This document shows, piece by piece, positions 33,372-46,181 of a DNA stretch of 64,000 nucleotides. The notes beneath the pieces were generated by a model. It ran no database searches. It was not told the origin of the DNA and saw only the letters and a program-made list of their open reading frames with translations. The stretch is from Apium graveolens. Taxonomy: Eukaryota > Streptophyta > Magnoliopsida > Apiales > Apiaceae. The position numbers were made by a program, and so were the translations under genes. Positions within the stretch are counted from its first letter, which is position 1; each line of letters starts with the position of its first letter. The stretch covers positions 45,194,506 to 45,258,505 of the forward strand of contig NC_133647.1 in the NCBI RefSeq assembly GCF_009905375.1, read 5' to 3'.

Positions 33372-34069
33372 CCCGACTTTCCAAATTAAAATTGATTTTC
33401 TGGGAGTTTCGTAACTCCGTTTTAGGCGTGCAATATACCGTTGGATTTGTTTTTCCGAGACGGATCTAATGGAGTGATCAATTTTAGTTTATATAAAAGT
33501 TTTGAACTATTTATATTTCCGAAAGTGTTTTAAAGCTGTTTTTAACTGTTTTAATTGCTTTTAAATGCTTCATGTGATACATAGAGATGTATAATGCTTA
33601 GATTAATATGCTAGATGATGTAACATGCCTACCTTGATGTTTATTCATGTTTATATATTTGATATATGCTTAGTTTATCATGCGATGATAGATTTAGGTG
33701 AACTTAAATGAACATAAGGCGTTTGTTAGACAACCTAGTATAGTGAAATTGTTTCATAAACTTAATAACAATATTATGAATACAATCATGAGATTCTTGT
33801 GTTTGTGAAACACGTAATTGAATATGAATTTTCGATATGAGAGAAAGTATGATTCTGTCAACAACATATTTCTATCTGTAAGAAAGGGTTATTAAGTGAC
33901 GCCTCTTGACAGTGCTCCACCCGATCTGGGAATCATCTGATTATTGATTATTGATTTGAAATATTTAATTTAAAAGGAAGAATCTCTTTATAATATGATT
34001 ATGATTGTAACGTAATATAATCCCTCTAAAATTAAATAATATCAAGTAGTAATTGGCCAATGATACAAC

Positions 34070-34435
34070 GGGCTTGTGTCGGTCATAGCCTTCCAACATG
34101 ATAGAAAGTAGTTCTTATTTTTGAATCATTGTCGGTTCGTGCTATAGCCGAGGGCTTTGATTTCGAAATAAGAAATACTTGTCTATTACATAGAGATGTG
34201 TACATTGAATAAGAATCTAAAGGTCGGTACGTGCCACAGCCGTGGGCCTTTGGGGACTGATTCAACTGTACGGAATGTTGGGTTAGACTTGACTTAGAAT
34301 ATTGAGTTTGTCGTGCCACAGCTGAGACTCAATTATTCAAGAGGCTAAATTTTGATTAGGGAATAACATAAGATGTAATTGACAAGAGTTGTCTGCCTAT
34401 TGAACATTACATGGTGGTTCGTGCTACAACCGGGG
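34070..34435. repeat. Array of CGTGCCACAGCCG motifs in copia A leader
   Basis: Five spaced copies of a motif around TCGTGCCACAGCCGNGGG: near 34081 (weak), 34137, 34222, 34310 and 34418, about 70-110 bp apart. Each is followed by a short sequence complementary to the one preceding it, so each could sit in a loop. Copia B has the same set at 52005-52370, with more perfect matches. Confidence 0.75.
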
Positions 34436-34636
34436 TTGTGTAATGGAATGTAGGATCCCTATTCCCACTAGCATTATGAATGCTTAATTTTTTCACGTAG
34501 GGGGTTGAATAAATTAGGTAAACTAGTGGGAGCCACTTATGAATAAAGACCCGATTCATATAGTGTTTTAAAATGAAATCGAATATTTGCTAAGTGTTGT
34601 TATGTGTTTATCATTTACAGATTTACTTTGTACGTT

Positions 34637-35009
34637 ATATCTTATGCACTATCACTCAGGAGCATACTGGATGCTCACAAATTGACTGGTCCTAATTATG
34701 CTGACTGGCTTCGAAACTTGAGAATTGTTCTCAGGATTGAGAAGCTGGAATACGTGATTGACTCACCTAAGCCTACTGAACCTGCTAGTGATGCACATAA
34801 TGATGAACATGTTGTGTATCGTAAGTGGATAGATGATGCAAATGTTGCTCAATGCATCATGCTAGCTTCCATGAACATTGAGCTACAGAAGCAACATGAG
34901 CATATCGATGCTCACACTATCCTAATGCATCTACAAGAGTTGTATGATGTGGCAGGGAGGACAGCTCGATATGAGATATCGAAGGAGCTGTTCGGTTGTA
35001 GGATGCCTG
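34637..35009 (+). pseudogene. Copia A gag, N-terminal part
   Basis: Homologous to the gag of copia B. Domains: LSLRSILDAHKLTGPNYADW, VLRIEKLEYVIDSP, WIDDANVAQCIMLASM, YEISKELFGCRM, the plant copia UBN2/retrotran_gag region. The family start codon (ATG at the same position in copia B, 52563) reads ATA at 34637, so the initiator is lost. The frame is open up to the insertion of copia B after CRMP at 35009. Gag would form the particle. Confidence 0.85.
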
Positions 35010-36369
35010 TGAAAGGAATATGTCCTAAGTCCAATCATGTATTAGGATTTAGGAATAACTTCTTGTGTAATCTGTTTTAATTTCATTATATTAATAAAAG
35101 ACTTGTTTTGTTTTTATTACGGGCTCTATCTATTTAAGTGTTTAAATAAGATATACCATAGTTTAGAGTAAAGCTTTTTATGGATTATGATGAGATCATA
35201 ATAGTGAGACCTAAAAGATGATAACTCTAAACTTAAATAGTTCCTGATCATAGGATTACTAACTGGTAATTAATAATCTGCAAAGATCGGTACATACTAT
35301 GCTTGCTTTATTATGAAGGATGTCTGTTCTCATAGACATTTGTGTGGTGACACTATAGCTAGTATGTAGGTGCTTATTATAGAATAAGTTCACTGAACAT
35401 GACTCGCACAGCTGAACAACTGATGGAGTTCACTCACGTGTCAGCAGTTGTTCACATAGTGATAGTTGTACAAGTATCCTTAGACTTGAGGTCATCATAG
35501 TCATCTTGTGTACACTGAACTATGCTTTGGTTTAGTTCTTAGTCTCCAGGGACAGTTATTAGGGCTCTACTGGGTATAGGAATTTGTACACGAAGATAGT
35601 GTATGATCAATAAAGGATCTACCCCTTCCAGTGAAGGAAGCGAATGTTCAAGGCTGATCCACTTATGCTAGTTCAGGAATCTCTGGCCAGAGTGAATGAA
35701 ATTAGAAAGGAGTTTCTAATTTGCATAGAACTACGCATAGTAAATGGTAAGCAAGTATTTGAATTAGATAGGCTTGACACGAGATCCATGCCCTGTATTT
35801 AATCGGGACATTATAGGGTAGAAGGAGTTTATTGTACGGTAACTATTCACTGAATAGGTTCTTGGTATTCTAAGCAGTGAATTCATATTATCCGGATAGT
35901 CGCGATATGCTGAGAAGTATCCCTCACGATGTAGAATAAATGTGATTAATTAATTAATCATATTTAATAAATTAGAGAATTTATATAAATAATGATAAAA
36001 TAGTTTTATTATTATTTTTTTCTACTACCGGCTTAATATTGAACCTACAAGGTCACACCATAAAAAGAGAATGATTTAATGGTGGAGGAATTAATTAATA
36101 ATGGCTAATAATTATTTATATGTGAAATAAATAATTAATTGGCAAATTTAATAATTGATTAAATGAGATTTAATTGATTATAAATTAATTAAGAAAAGTT
36201 CTTAATATTATTAATTAAGGATTTAATTTTTGGAAATTAAATCAAGAGAGAGAATTATTTCTAAAGTGTTTAGAAAAAGGATTAATAATTAAAAGGTGTT
36301 TTAATTATTAATGAGAATAATAAATGGGATAATAATAATATTATTTATGGGAAAATTTCAGCTGAAAAT
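35010..36369 (+). repeat. 5' LTR of copia B, left part
   Basis: Starts TGAAAGGAATATG and runs to CAGCTGAAAAT where gypsy C inserted. The matching right part is 50422-50721. Confidence 0.92.
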
Positions 36370-38465
36370 TGTAACACCCCCAGATCCGGGGTCGGGGATC
36401 CGGGTCGTCACGGTCTTTCTTTCCACAATATCACTTCACTTAATTAATAATAAATGACCTTATGCTGTGACCCCACACTAACACACACCACAACCCGTTA
36501 TAGTCTCAGAGATGAAATTTAAATAAGTACAAGTCTTTGAATCCACAATTTAAAAGTTATTACAACCCAAAATGATTACTTGATAAATTTACAGTTAATT
36601 GCCATTATCTGCCACAAGTTATAGTTATACATAATTGATTCTCAAAAGTAGATGGTCTGATCTACAATAGATCTACCTCTGCAGCTATAGCAGCTACAAC
36701 ATCAACGGGAAGACGCGGGACGCTTCCCACGCGCTTACGCTGGGTCTGCTGGAGTCTGGCCATCTTTCCTAACTGTTGTTGTGTGATGAAGAAATAGAGC
36801 AAGGGTGAGCAGCAAGCCCACCAAAATAATATGTATAATGATTTACAATATATGAGCCTACTCATAATACTCATGAAAGTCTTGGTCAAAAGAAATGAAC
36901 CAAGTTTGATATCTTAATGCGATGAAGTCGCAAAATATTCAGTATATATACATATATACTTTTCAAAATATTGGAAGTCTTCTTCCATGCATAATATACA
37001 CAAAATCCCAGTGTATAACTGTATAAAAATATCGTTGCAAGGTGATCTCATATATCTAACCTTGTCTCAACGTTTTTCTGAAAATCTTTGTCATTCATAA
37101 GACAATTATTAATTAGATATAAGTTTAAAAGATGAGGTTACCAAATACCCCAATATACTTATATCTTTCCCAATACTACTTGAACTACCACCATTCAAGT
37201 TATAATCAGTTTCAAAAGTTCATCCCACTGATGAGACCACAAGATAAGACTTGAATAGATTCAATCTTTGAAATATTATTGAATGAAATAAAGTTACGAG
37301 ATACTTTATTTAGTCCCGATATATATATATCCACATATATATATCTCTTAAACATTTCCTGGAACCTCTGTTATGTAAAGTATGAACAGAGTTTAAAACA
37401 TCCAATGAATTTTGGAAAGGAAAAGAATTTTGGCATAAACCCGATATCTTGCTGATCAGGCAAAGATACCAATAAGTAACCTTTTCTACTAGTAGATGGA
37501 CGAATTCCCCACTGGTCATCACCCTGGTCATAATTAAGACCTATGCTGGACTGCCACTCAGCCACTTATGCATTTGATGGACTCCCACTGAGCCACTTAC
37601 ACAATAATAGACCGTACCCCGGCCTGTCGCTTATGTCGACTCAATGAGAGGGGCTTACTTCCCGAACGTTGGGCAAGTAATCAATTCATTTACCAAATCT
37701 GCAACCTTGTTGCGAATATAAAATACACCACAGAGCCGGATTCCCCAGGTTTTGAGCGAGTATTTAAATCCCCTTAAAAGGAAGATCTTAAATATAAAAA
37801 TGAGTTTTGGGATCCGCTCTGACTTTTAAAAATCATTTTGAAGACTCGAAAACACTTTAAAGAGTGTTTGGAGTAAGGCTGATTTAATGAAGTAAATCAG
37901 TCCCCAGAATATTTTTAGAAAATGACTGAATATTATTATTTTAATTAATATTCCCATAAAGAATAATCTTTATAAAAATAATTGAAGTAGAAGTATTAAA
38001 ACTTATACTTGAAACGAGTATTAAATAACCAAAGATATACTTATGTGAAAGTATTATCTTTATTTGAATAATCGAAAATAAGTTTGATTATTTACACCTT
38101 ATTCTTTAATAAAATAAAGAATATATCTCAGCAAATAATCGGAGTCATAGATCCTCAAATGAATATTCAAATAATATTCAATAAATAATATAAAAGGAGT
38201 CATAAGTCCTCGAATGAATATTCAATAATATTCAATAAATAATATAAAAGGAGTCATAAGTCCTCGAATGAATATTCAAATAATATTCATAAATAATATA
38301 AAAGAGTCATAAGCCTTCGAATGAATATTCAAATAATATTCAGATAAATAAATAAAAGAGTCATAAGCCCTCGAATAATATTCGAAATAATATTCAATAA
38401 TAAAATGAAGTTTAAAGTTATCGAATAAACCTTATTCGATTAATAGTTTGGAAAACTATAACCAT

Positions 38466-38519
<54 letters not shown>

Positions 38520-40616
38520 ATATCCATATAAAATCTACTCGGGATCCTCGACTCCCGGTTTTAGAAAATATTTTCACCTTTGGGTCCCTATACTAAGGGT
38601 ATATGCAAGATACAACTATCCTCTAGCATAGGTATTATCAAATGAACCAACAGATATATATTTCAAGAATATGAAACAGGCATGCATATATACCATATTA
38701 GCATACTCCAATATATTGCAAAATTTGCTAATAACAATCATGCAATATCACAAGATAATGCATATACATATATTTACATCACAACAACAGTATAACGGGT
38801 AGAAAACTTGCCTGAGCGACTGGGGTTACGAATGGCTCGGGACGAGTCTGGTAACCTATAAACAACAAGTAAGTTGGAATTAAACCAAAGTCACTTGTAA
38901 ATCTATACTTTAACTAACTTAGACTCTAACGCTTGTTTTGCGCTCACTAATTCGCTTAAGTCACCCGGGTACCCTCGGCTCCACCATTTTTAATAATTTA
39001 ACCTTTACGAGTTTTAAGGCGATTCCTTCGCGAGTGTCTTACCAACTGCCTAACACACTTACCATAAATGTTTCATACATTAATTAACCCTTTTTGGTCT
39101 TTAACCTATGTTTCAAAGTAAGGCGAGGGGAAAAGTTTCGTTCGCGAAACGCCGTTACTTAAAACGGTCGTTTCTCCTAAACCGTGCATCGGAATCGAAC
39201 GAACTACATATCAAAACGAAGCTCGTAACATGAGCTATCTAAACATGGCAGTGGTCATAATCTAGCAGGGGGTTCTCGGGTCCTAATGCTATGCACAAAA
39301 ACAGTCTAAAGAAAATCGGACGTTACGACGGCTATGTTTACGCGATTACCCAATTTTAAACAACTCCAAATCATCTCACAATCAACCCACAATCATAACC
39401 CAATTCAACCTCAAATCCAACATACAACCAACATCCATCCTCATCACATCATAACAACCCCAACCAATTCAATTTAACCATTCATACTTATGCTTAAACT
39501 TTACTTTAATCATTCTTAAGTTTCTTTAAATCAAAACCACAAAATTACCATTTCATTTCACTACCATTCCAAATCTCAAACTCTAATCATAACAACAACT
39601 ACAATAACATCCTACTCATCAAAATCACCTTATAATATATATGAACCTAGGGTTTGAAAATGGTATACCTTCCTTGAAGTGGTGGGTTGAGCTAGGAAGC
39701 CTTAAGAAGCTTGGAGAAGTCTTAAGAATGCTTGGATCTTCAAGAAAACCAAGAAAAGTTCAAGTTAAAAAAACTTGAAAACACTATTCATTGTCTTCTT
39801 CTTTGATTAAATGAAGAAGATTGAGAAGGAATTGATGGCTTAAACTCATGATATAGCCCTAACTAAGCATGAAGATGATTAGGGAATTTACTCACCAATT
39901 TAGGAAGCTTGGATCTTGAATTTTTGAATTCTCTTGCCTTTTGAATAGTGAAAAGCCGTGAGCAATGAAGAACAAAGCCTTGGTTGCTTTTGATTTTTGA
40001 TGAAAATGATTTTACTTGGCTTGGTTGCTTGGTTTTTGTGCTTGTTTTAGTCAATTACCTTCTTGCCCTTGAATTTGTGTGGTTACAAAGCCACCACACC
40101 TCCTTCCTTCCCATGTCATGCTTATGTCACCTTGCACATGTCATAATGCTCCCACTTGTCCACACCTTGTGGTTTGATGATGTCACAATCCCTGGCTTCT
40201 TGTACAAGCTTGTCTCTTGGTCACTTATTTGTTTTACGGTTCGCTTATCTTTCGTTCTCGTTTATCGTTTGAGGGATCATACCCGGGATCTTATTACTTA
40301 GGTTCCCTTAACCTTTCTCAATATTTTATATTCCTTTTATGATCCTCTCCTATAATCCTTTAATTTAAATCCTTTTTATCCTGTTACCTTATACTCAATT
40401 CTCTCCGTATCTTGTGAATTTCCGGGAAAAATCAAAGTGTTCGGATTTGGATTCTGACGATCTTTACATACACTTATATCCCATATAAAGTACTAATAAA
40501 ATCTCAGAATATCCATATCAGAACCCCTACATAGTGTGGCATGAAAAGTTTTCTCATTCAGCAAAAACACTATTCATAAGGGTTTCAAAAATTTCCCAAA
40601 AATTGGGGTTATTACA
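36370..40616 (-). repeat. 3' LTR of gypsy C
   Basis: 4247 bp. Nearly identical to 46182-50416: in a read-through I found one substitution (37637 against 47449 region, TGTCGAC/TGCCGAC) and a 12-bp difference in an (AT)n tract. It contains a tandem array (38141-38399) of about five 54-bp units GGAGTCATAAGTCCTCGAAT..., an (AT)n microsatellite (38464-38517), and short ORFs duplicated in the other LTR that are not genes. Confidence 0.93.
38141..38399. repeat. 54-bp tandem repeats in the LTR of gypsy C (left copy)
   Basis: About five units beginning GGAGTCATAAGTCCTCGAAT and containing AATATTCAAATAATATTC, which is itself palindromic. Identical array in the other LTR at 47953-48210. Confidence 0.9.
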
Positions 40617-40628
40617 GTCTCCCCTCCT
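40617..40628 (-). other. Polypurine tract of gypsy C
   Basis: The minus strand reads AAGGAGGGGAGAC immediately before the 3' LTR start TGTAATAACC at 40616. Confidence 0.85.
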
Positions 40629-40869
40629 TAAAAGGATTCCGTCCCGGAATCAGATAGAAAGTGAATAGGGATACTCTCTTAGCATTGCACTTTCTAACTC
40701 TCGAGTAAATTTTCCCACATTGTGGTTCTACCATCAAACTCTTACTAGTTTGATAACCCTTCTCCTAAGCACTCGTTCCTTTTTACTTTATACCCTTCCT
40801 GGTTGCTCCATATAGGTTACGTCTGGTTGCATATCTATGCGCTCATATGCCTCTATTTATCTGGCATCC

Positions 40870-41270
40870 GAATACACTTCCTTAACATTGATACGTGGAA
40901 CACGTTATGAACTTGCTACAGGTTCGGGGGTAGGGTTAGCTCATATGCTAACTTCCCAAATGTCCTAATATATCCAAGGGTCCAACAAATTGTAGACTTA
41001 GCTTTTCTTTCTTTCCGAACCTCATCAATCCTTTCCAAGGGATACCTATAACATTACTAGGTCCCCTATTTCATACTCTTTATCCTTTCGTGTCAAATCA
41101 ACATACTTATCATGTCCATCTTGGGTTACTACCAGCCGTCCTCTGATTAGATCTATCATATCCTTGGTCCTTTGGACTACTGCGGGTCCGAGCATCTTAC
41201 GCTCTACAACTTCATCCTAACATAAGGGAGATCGACATTATCTTCCCTCAAGAATCTCATAAGGCGACAT
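40870..41270 (-). pseudogene. Gypsy integrase C-terminal remnant in gypsy C
   Basis: The minus strand between about 41270 and 40870 still spells phrases from the end of plant gypsy pol: MSPYEILEGR, CRSPLC, RKMLGP, TKDMIDLIRGRLV, KDKEYEIGDLVML, MRFGKKEKLS and VFHVSMLRK equivalents, broken by stops. This identifies the element as Ty3/gypsy on the minus strand. No integrase catalytic core or chromodomain is recognisable next to it. Confidence 0.7.
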
Positions 41271-41279
41271 CTCGATAAT

Positions 41280-44200
41280 GACATATGATCTATTGTCGTA
41301 AGATAACTCAATCCGAATTAAGTGATCATTCCAAATTCTTTCAAGTCTATTGCACAGACTCTCATTATAGCTTTTATCATTAGAGCTTCTGCTTCTCAAT
41401 ACCCATTCTTTTCCAGTTCGTAATCGCTACTACCTTCCGTTCCTAATATTATACGGGTTATACTTTTGCTTGTTAGCGTTCTGTAACCTTTTAATAACCA
41501 CGTCAACCTTAGTATCACGAATGTGTTCCCATTCCGCATACTACCACCACTTTATTACTCCTTTTTTTTTAGCTGTTTCTATTTTCGAAAGCTTAATCCT
41601 TCATATAGAAGTAAAAGAATTTATTGAGAGATCACTATGATCATGAACACTTGTTATCTCGCATAGTTAGTACAGAAGGTGGCCAGCCTTTAGTACTTGA
41701 CAAGCAATTAAACAATAGTTGGTATCCTACTAGGCTTCTATCACACAGATAGATAGTCATTCGGCAATACCTCCCCTTCTGGAAGGGTTGTTCTTCTCAG
41801 CTTACATGAAATGAAAAGAAGAGAAAAGAACGAATTGAAGAGAATTGTATATTCATATAAAAAATTTATTGCCATAAAATATCTGGCTTGGAATCTACCT
41901 CTGAACTATAGAGGTTTGTCATAGGAGAACAAAACATAGACGTATTTATATCAGCATCAAGTATTATAGCATCGTATTTCGCGTGCCTAAATATTTTTGC
42001 TATCCCGTCCATCATTCTATGGACCCATGCTCTTCCTCGAGCTTATACACAATCACCTTTGAAACTCCCTCGACATCGAAAATCGAATCTGGGATCTTAT
42101 TATATACATCATCGTTACTAGAATTCTATGATCGCACCGCAACCTTCCTCGTATAATAATACGACTCTCTTATTGATAAGAAAGAATAATAATTCACTAG
42201 GTAGATACTCTACTTAATTAGTCTATCAATGATAACTTATACACTACCACGACCCGATTAGTGGTACTCAATCTCGACACCTATTCCAATACAACTCTCA
42301 CGGTTGTAATCAGCTCGATACTCGCAGAATCATTGCTGCCTTACTATGGTCCACCACTGACCTACTGTAGTCATTCATTTTCCATGAAGTTTTAATAGCT
42401 AACCATACGGAGTCCATACATATCGTATCGAATTCTTCTAAGGAGGTAACATAATCACCATTCATAATTCATGAAGAACACTCCAAATTCTGATGTACTT
42501 TCATGACATGAAGCAGATAAAAGTGCAGAAGAGTTTCAATCAAAGCAACGATAGCAGGTTAATACTATTCTTAATCATACGCCCTAAATAGAAGAATTAA
42601 CTCAAGGGTTCATCTAGTCCTTTTTGAAACATGGTCCTGGATTATCTCAAGATAGGACCTTCTAAGATAGATAGCCCGTTCATGGCGATTACACGAATTA
42701 AACCTTTACCAACTACTATTACGGTTGGGTATTGCACAGTCATCAGAAGGAATGTCAATCTTCCAAACCATAATTTAACCTTCACATTTTTAACCATCAT
42801 CACTGTATTCGTTTGGCACACGCGCCTATAATTATCCTCTTACCCTTAAAGTGTCGGCCACCTCTTTGGCCTTTCCTGATAGTAAAATTTCCTTACAGTC
42901 AATGTCATTTTAACCACCTCCAAATAAATTTTCTACCTTATTTCCGATCACTGCTTGAGTGAAGATGTTTTCCTTAAAATCAGATGGGAAAAAAAATATC
43001 ACCATTTTTCCATAAGTTATTGCCTCGGTCTTTAGAGGCTAATCACTGTCAAGACTGACTCTCAATCATACTTACAACATTTTTTTTTATCTTAAGTCCT
43101 AATTGCCCTGAACAATTTCGACCATTACTGGTTCGATCCATACTTTCTCGTGGTTTAACACGTGCCCCACTTGGCAACATTATAATTATGTCATATTTCC
43201 TTTATCAACATTTTTATTCTTGAGAATTTTGAATATTACCTTTCTCCTTGTAAAACCTCTAAGGTTATCCTTCAATCGTTCCTCCTGTATTCCCTAGATA
43301 CAGGGCATATCACAATACCATTTACTAATAGTAGAACCATTGTCTATATACTTCTGCAAAATTTCTCCACTGATTCTTAAAGGTTGTTGTTACCTTAACC
43401 CTTTCCCAATCATACTGTCAAAACTCATACTGTCCCTATTAAGGGTGACATGCCAACCTTTATGCAGTCCCCTAGGATTCATTTTAAGTTACCAATGTTC
43501 TATCCTTAATTCCACCTTTAAAAGGTACATGCATCCTTCCATGGATAAATCAAGTCATATATCCTTGATAGATTATCTTATTCATCATTCCCACCTCGAT
43601 AGTCTATACCTAACTTCATAATAGCATCCTTATTCAAATTGAGGTCAATCCATATGGCCTCCAAAAGATAACAACGGTCATCCGCTTTTCTTTCCTGATT
43701 TGGTAATGATAACATGGATGTTCTGGAAGATATTGGTCATGTTCAACATGAACCTCTTCTTAACAGTTCCTTATTTACTTTTGTTGTTTATCTCAACAGT
43801 CATCTCAATGTTGGGATATCCCTCATACCTGGCGTCTCCCTTTCTGGGTATCGAGCCACCGGTCTTACATTTCACATTATTGAAGGTCACTTCCTTCATC
43901 CAATTTTTCCTGATTTCTTACTTTCTTGTCTCCTCAGTCTATCCGTGTCTCAATATTTATCCTTCGAACTATCTCAAGGTTTCCTCGAATCCTCCCAACT
44001 TAAAGGGGGTACAATATATGTATCTCTTATGCCTTCACCCAGCAATTTTTACTCATGGTGGATCATCATCCTGACGATTACATGCTTTTCTATTTCTATT
44101 GCTATGAGTCTTTAGGGTTTCCTCATACCCAACTCCCTTATCATTCCTCAAACTCTATTGCCTTTATATTCCTTTCCACTTCAGTTTCTTTTTATTTTCC

Positions 44201-45050
44201 TTTTCTCTTATCATTATTTCACAAATCAATCACAATATAAGCATTGATTTCAAACATCCCGTCATTCTGGATTCGTGTCCTCAGAACGAATCTTGACAAC
44301 TTTTACAACTTAGATTCATAATTTATCATACTTGTCTGCCTTTGTTCTGGCTCTAAAGCTTTTACACTATCTCCATAACCTTGGGAAGTACTTTCCTGAA
44401 AACAATTGACTGAACTTAAATCAGTTTATTATAATCTCTTGCTCCGTGCCTTCCTTGGCCTTTCACCAGCGGGTGGTCTCTCTCTTAGGAGGGTAAGTGA
44501 CAAAAATAGTCTTTTGTGGTTCATCAATCATTTAGAATCTCAAATGATTCCTATATTTCCTTTAGCCAGGCTCTTGCCTCGGCTGGGTCAGCCTGTTCCT
44601 TGGAACTCTGAGAGCTTAGCGATTTAAAGGTTATGAAAGAATTTCACACCACATTGTTTCCTCAGGGTGGTGGTTGGGGATAATAGTCTAAGTTCTGTCT
44701 AGACTGGTCTATAAATTATCGTATAGGAGTACCGTCTCGGGTCTCCTTTCCTTACTCGACTTTCTGTTTCCTTAGTATGAAATGTTTCATCCTTCTCCCA
44801 TACTTGGGGTTATCTTATACGTTAAAATCCTCATTTTCCACTTCATTATGTTATGGGTTCCTTCTATCTTGATGGCGACCTCCCTGACTATCACGTTCAG
44901 GGTTTGCTCTAAATCTTATTCCTCAAACTATGGCTCTCATCTAAGTTCTCATCCTTACGCTCTTGAACTTTCGGAACCCAAATTCTATAGGAATACCTCA
45001 TTATTCCCTTATCATCTTTCTCGGTATTAATCTCATATTTATTTGTTGGC
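41280..45050. other. Interior of gypsy C without recognisable genes
   Basis: About 3.8 kb expected to hold integrase core sequence, but no coherent pol frame can be read on the minus strand. Plus-strand open frames (for example 43340-43621, 43700-44115, 44782-45030) have low-complexity, hydrophobic translations and look like chance openings in T/C-rich DNA. Confidence 0.55.
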
Positions 45051-45059
45051 TCTCTGCCT

Positions 45060-45750
45060 TCACTCATAACTTTTTCTGGCACAATATGATCTTTTCCAAT
45101 AATTCGGGCTGTATTGCTATCTCAAACAGCTTTTCGGTACCGGCTCCGGTTACCTTCACTACTATTTCCATTTTCTCAAAATCTCTTATAAACTCTCCAA
45201 AAGGCATTATCATCTTGAGTCTCTCCTTTTTACTAAGGGCATCAGCCACCATATTGGCTTTCCCCGAATGATAAAGAATCTCCCAATCATAATTCTTGAT
45301 TAGCTCTAACCGCCTCCTCTGGCGTATGTTGAGCTCTTTCTACGTAAGAATGTACTAGAGCACTTATGGCTTAGGTAATTCTCGCACTTCTCTCCATACA
45401 AGTAGTGCCTCCAATCTTTAGGGTAAAACTATTGCCACGAGCCTAAGCTCATGGGCGGGGATATCGAATTTCATATTACCTTAATTGTCTTGACATGTAC
45501 GCGATTACCTTACCGTGCTGCATAAGCACGCACCCTAAGCCCTTGTGCGAAGCGTCACTACACTTCACAAAATCTCCTTTTCCATCCGGCAACGCCAGCA
45601 TAGGGGCCGTCACCAACCTTTGCTTCCGTTCTTAAAAGCTATTCTCGCATTTCTCTATCTATTCGAACTTCTCAGTTTTATGAGTAAGCCGCGTTAAAGG
45701 GGGCTACTATCTTTACAAATTTGAACGAACCTCCGGTAGTGATCGACCAA
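45060..45750 (-). pseudogene. Gypsy RT thumb/RNase H remnant in gypsy C
   Basis: Minus-strand reading shows PLTRLTHKTEKFE, RLVTAPMLALPDGKG, SDASHKGLGCVLMQHGK, AYMSRQL and finally MVADALSKKERLKM, the order found at the end of RT and through RNase H of plant gypsy pol. Stops interrupt it (for example near 45690). It follows directly after a leader ORF remnant with no gag, protease or RT palm between, so a large internal deletion joins them near 45770. Confidence 0.8.
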
Positions 45751-45779
45751 TCCTACCTCTGGTAGTTGACCTAACCATG

Positions 45780-46143
45780 GTCATCAATTCATCAGTGGCC
45801 CTTTATCCATTCTTGTCAGGATCCTCCATGGGATCCTCTTCAGCAACTATCCCTTCTAGGACAACATCCTTAATATCAACATCATCCGGTCCTGCATTAG
45901 GACACTCTATCGGATCCACAATCCGATCTCCAATTAGTAATAAAATATCATCGCGCTGTTGCTCCTCAACCTCAGGGTTCGGAGTCCCGCTACTCTATAC
46001 GATAACGAACTACGCTTCTATCGCTACATTTATAAGGGTTCCCATAAGGGTTTTAACTGTCAGTACTACGTTAGGTAGTCCGACTATGAACTTGGCAAGA
46101 GTTCTTATTATCTTAGTGAACTTATTATCTTTACGTCCCATCA
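45780..46143 (-). pseudogene. Leader/gag N-terminal remnant of gypsy C
   Basis: From an ATG at about 46143 the minus strand reads MMGRKDNKFTKI... with stops at two places, then an acidic stretch (DIKDVVLEGIVAEEDPMED). Position next to the primer site fits the start of gag, but the sequence is too short and acidic to assign a domain. Confidence 0.45.
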
Positions 46144-46165
46144 TCTCTGAGGTTTATAACGCTTA

Positions 46166-46177
46166 GCTCTGATACCA
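46166..46177 (-). other. Primer binding site of gypsy C (initiator tRNA-Met)
   Basis: The minus strand reads TGGTATCAGAGC, four bases after the 5' LTR end at 46182. This fixes the element's orientation. Confidence 0.92.
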
Positions 46178-46181
46178 TTTC

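Noticed and set aside
36662..36889. 75-codon ORF identical to 46474-46701, and other ORFs duplicated between 36.4-40.6 kb and 46.2-50.4 kb
   Set aside because: They occur twice because they lie in the two LTRs of gypsy C. The translations show no domain, and identity reflects the recent insertion, not selection.
43340..44115. Overlapping plus-strand ORFs in the interior of gypsy C
   Set aside because: They run against the element, have hydrophobic low-complexity translations from T/C-rich DNA and match no family I know.
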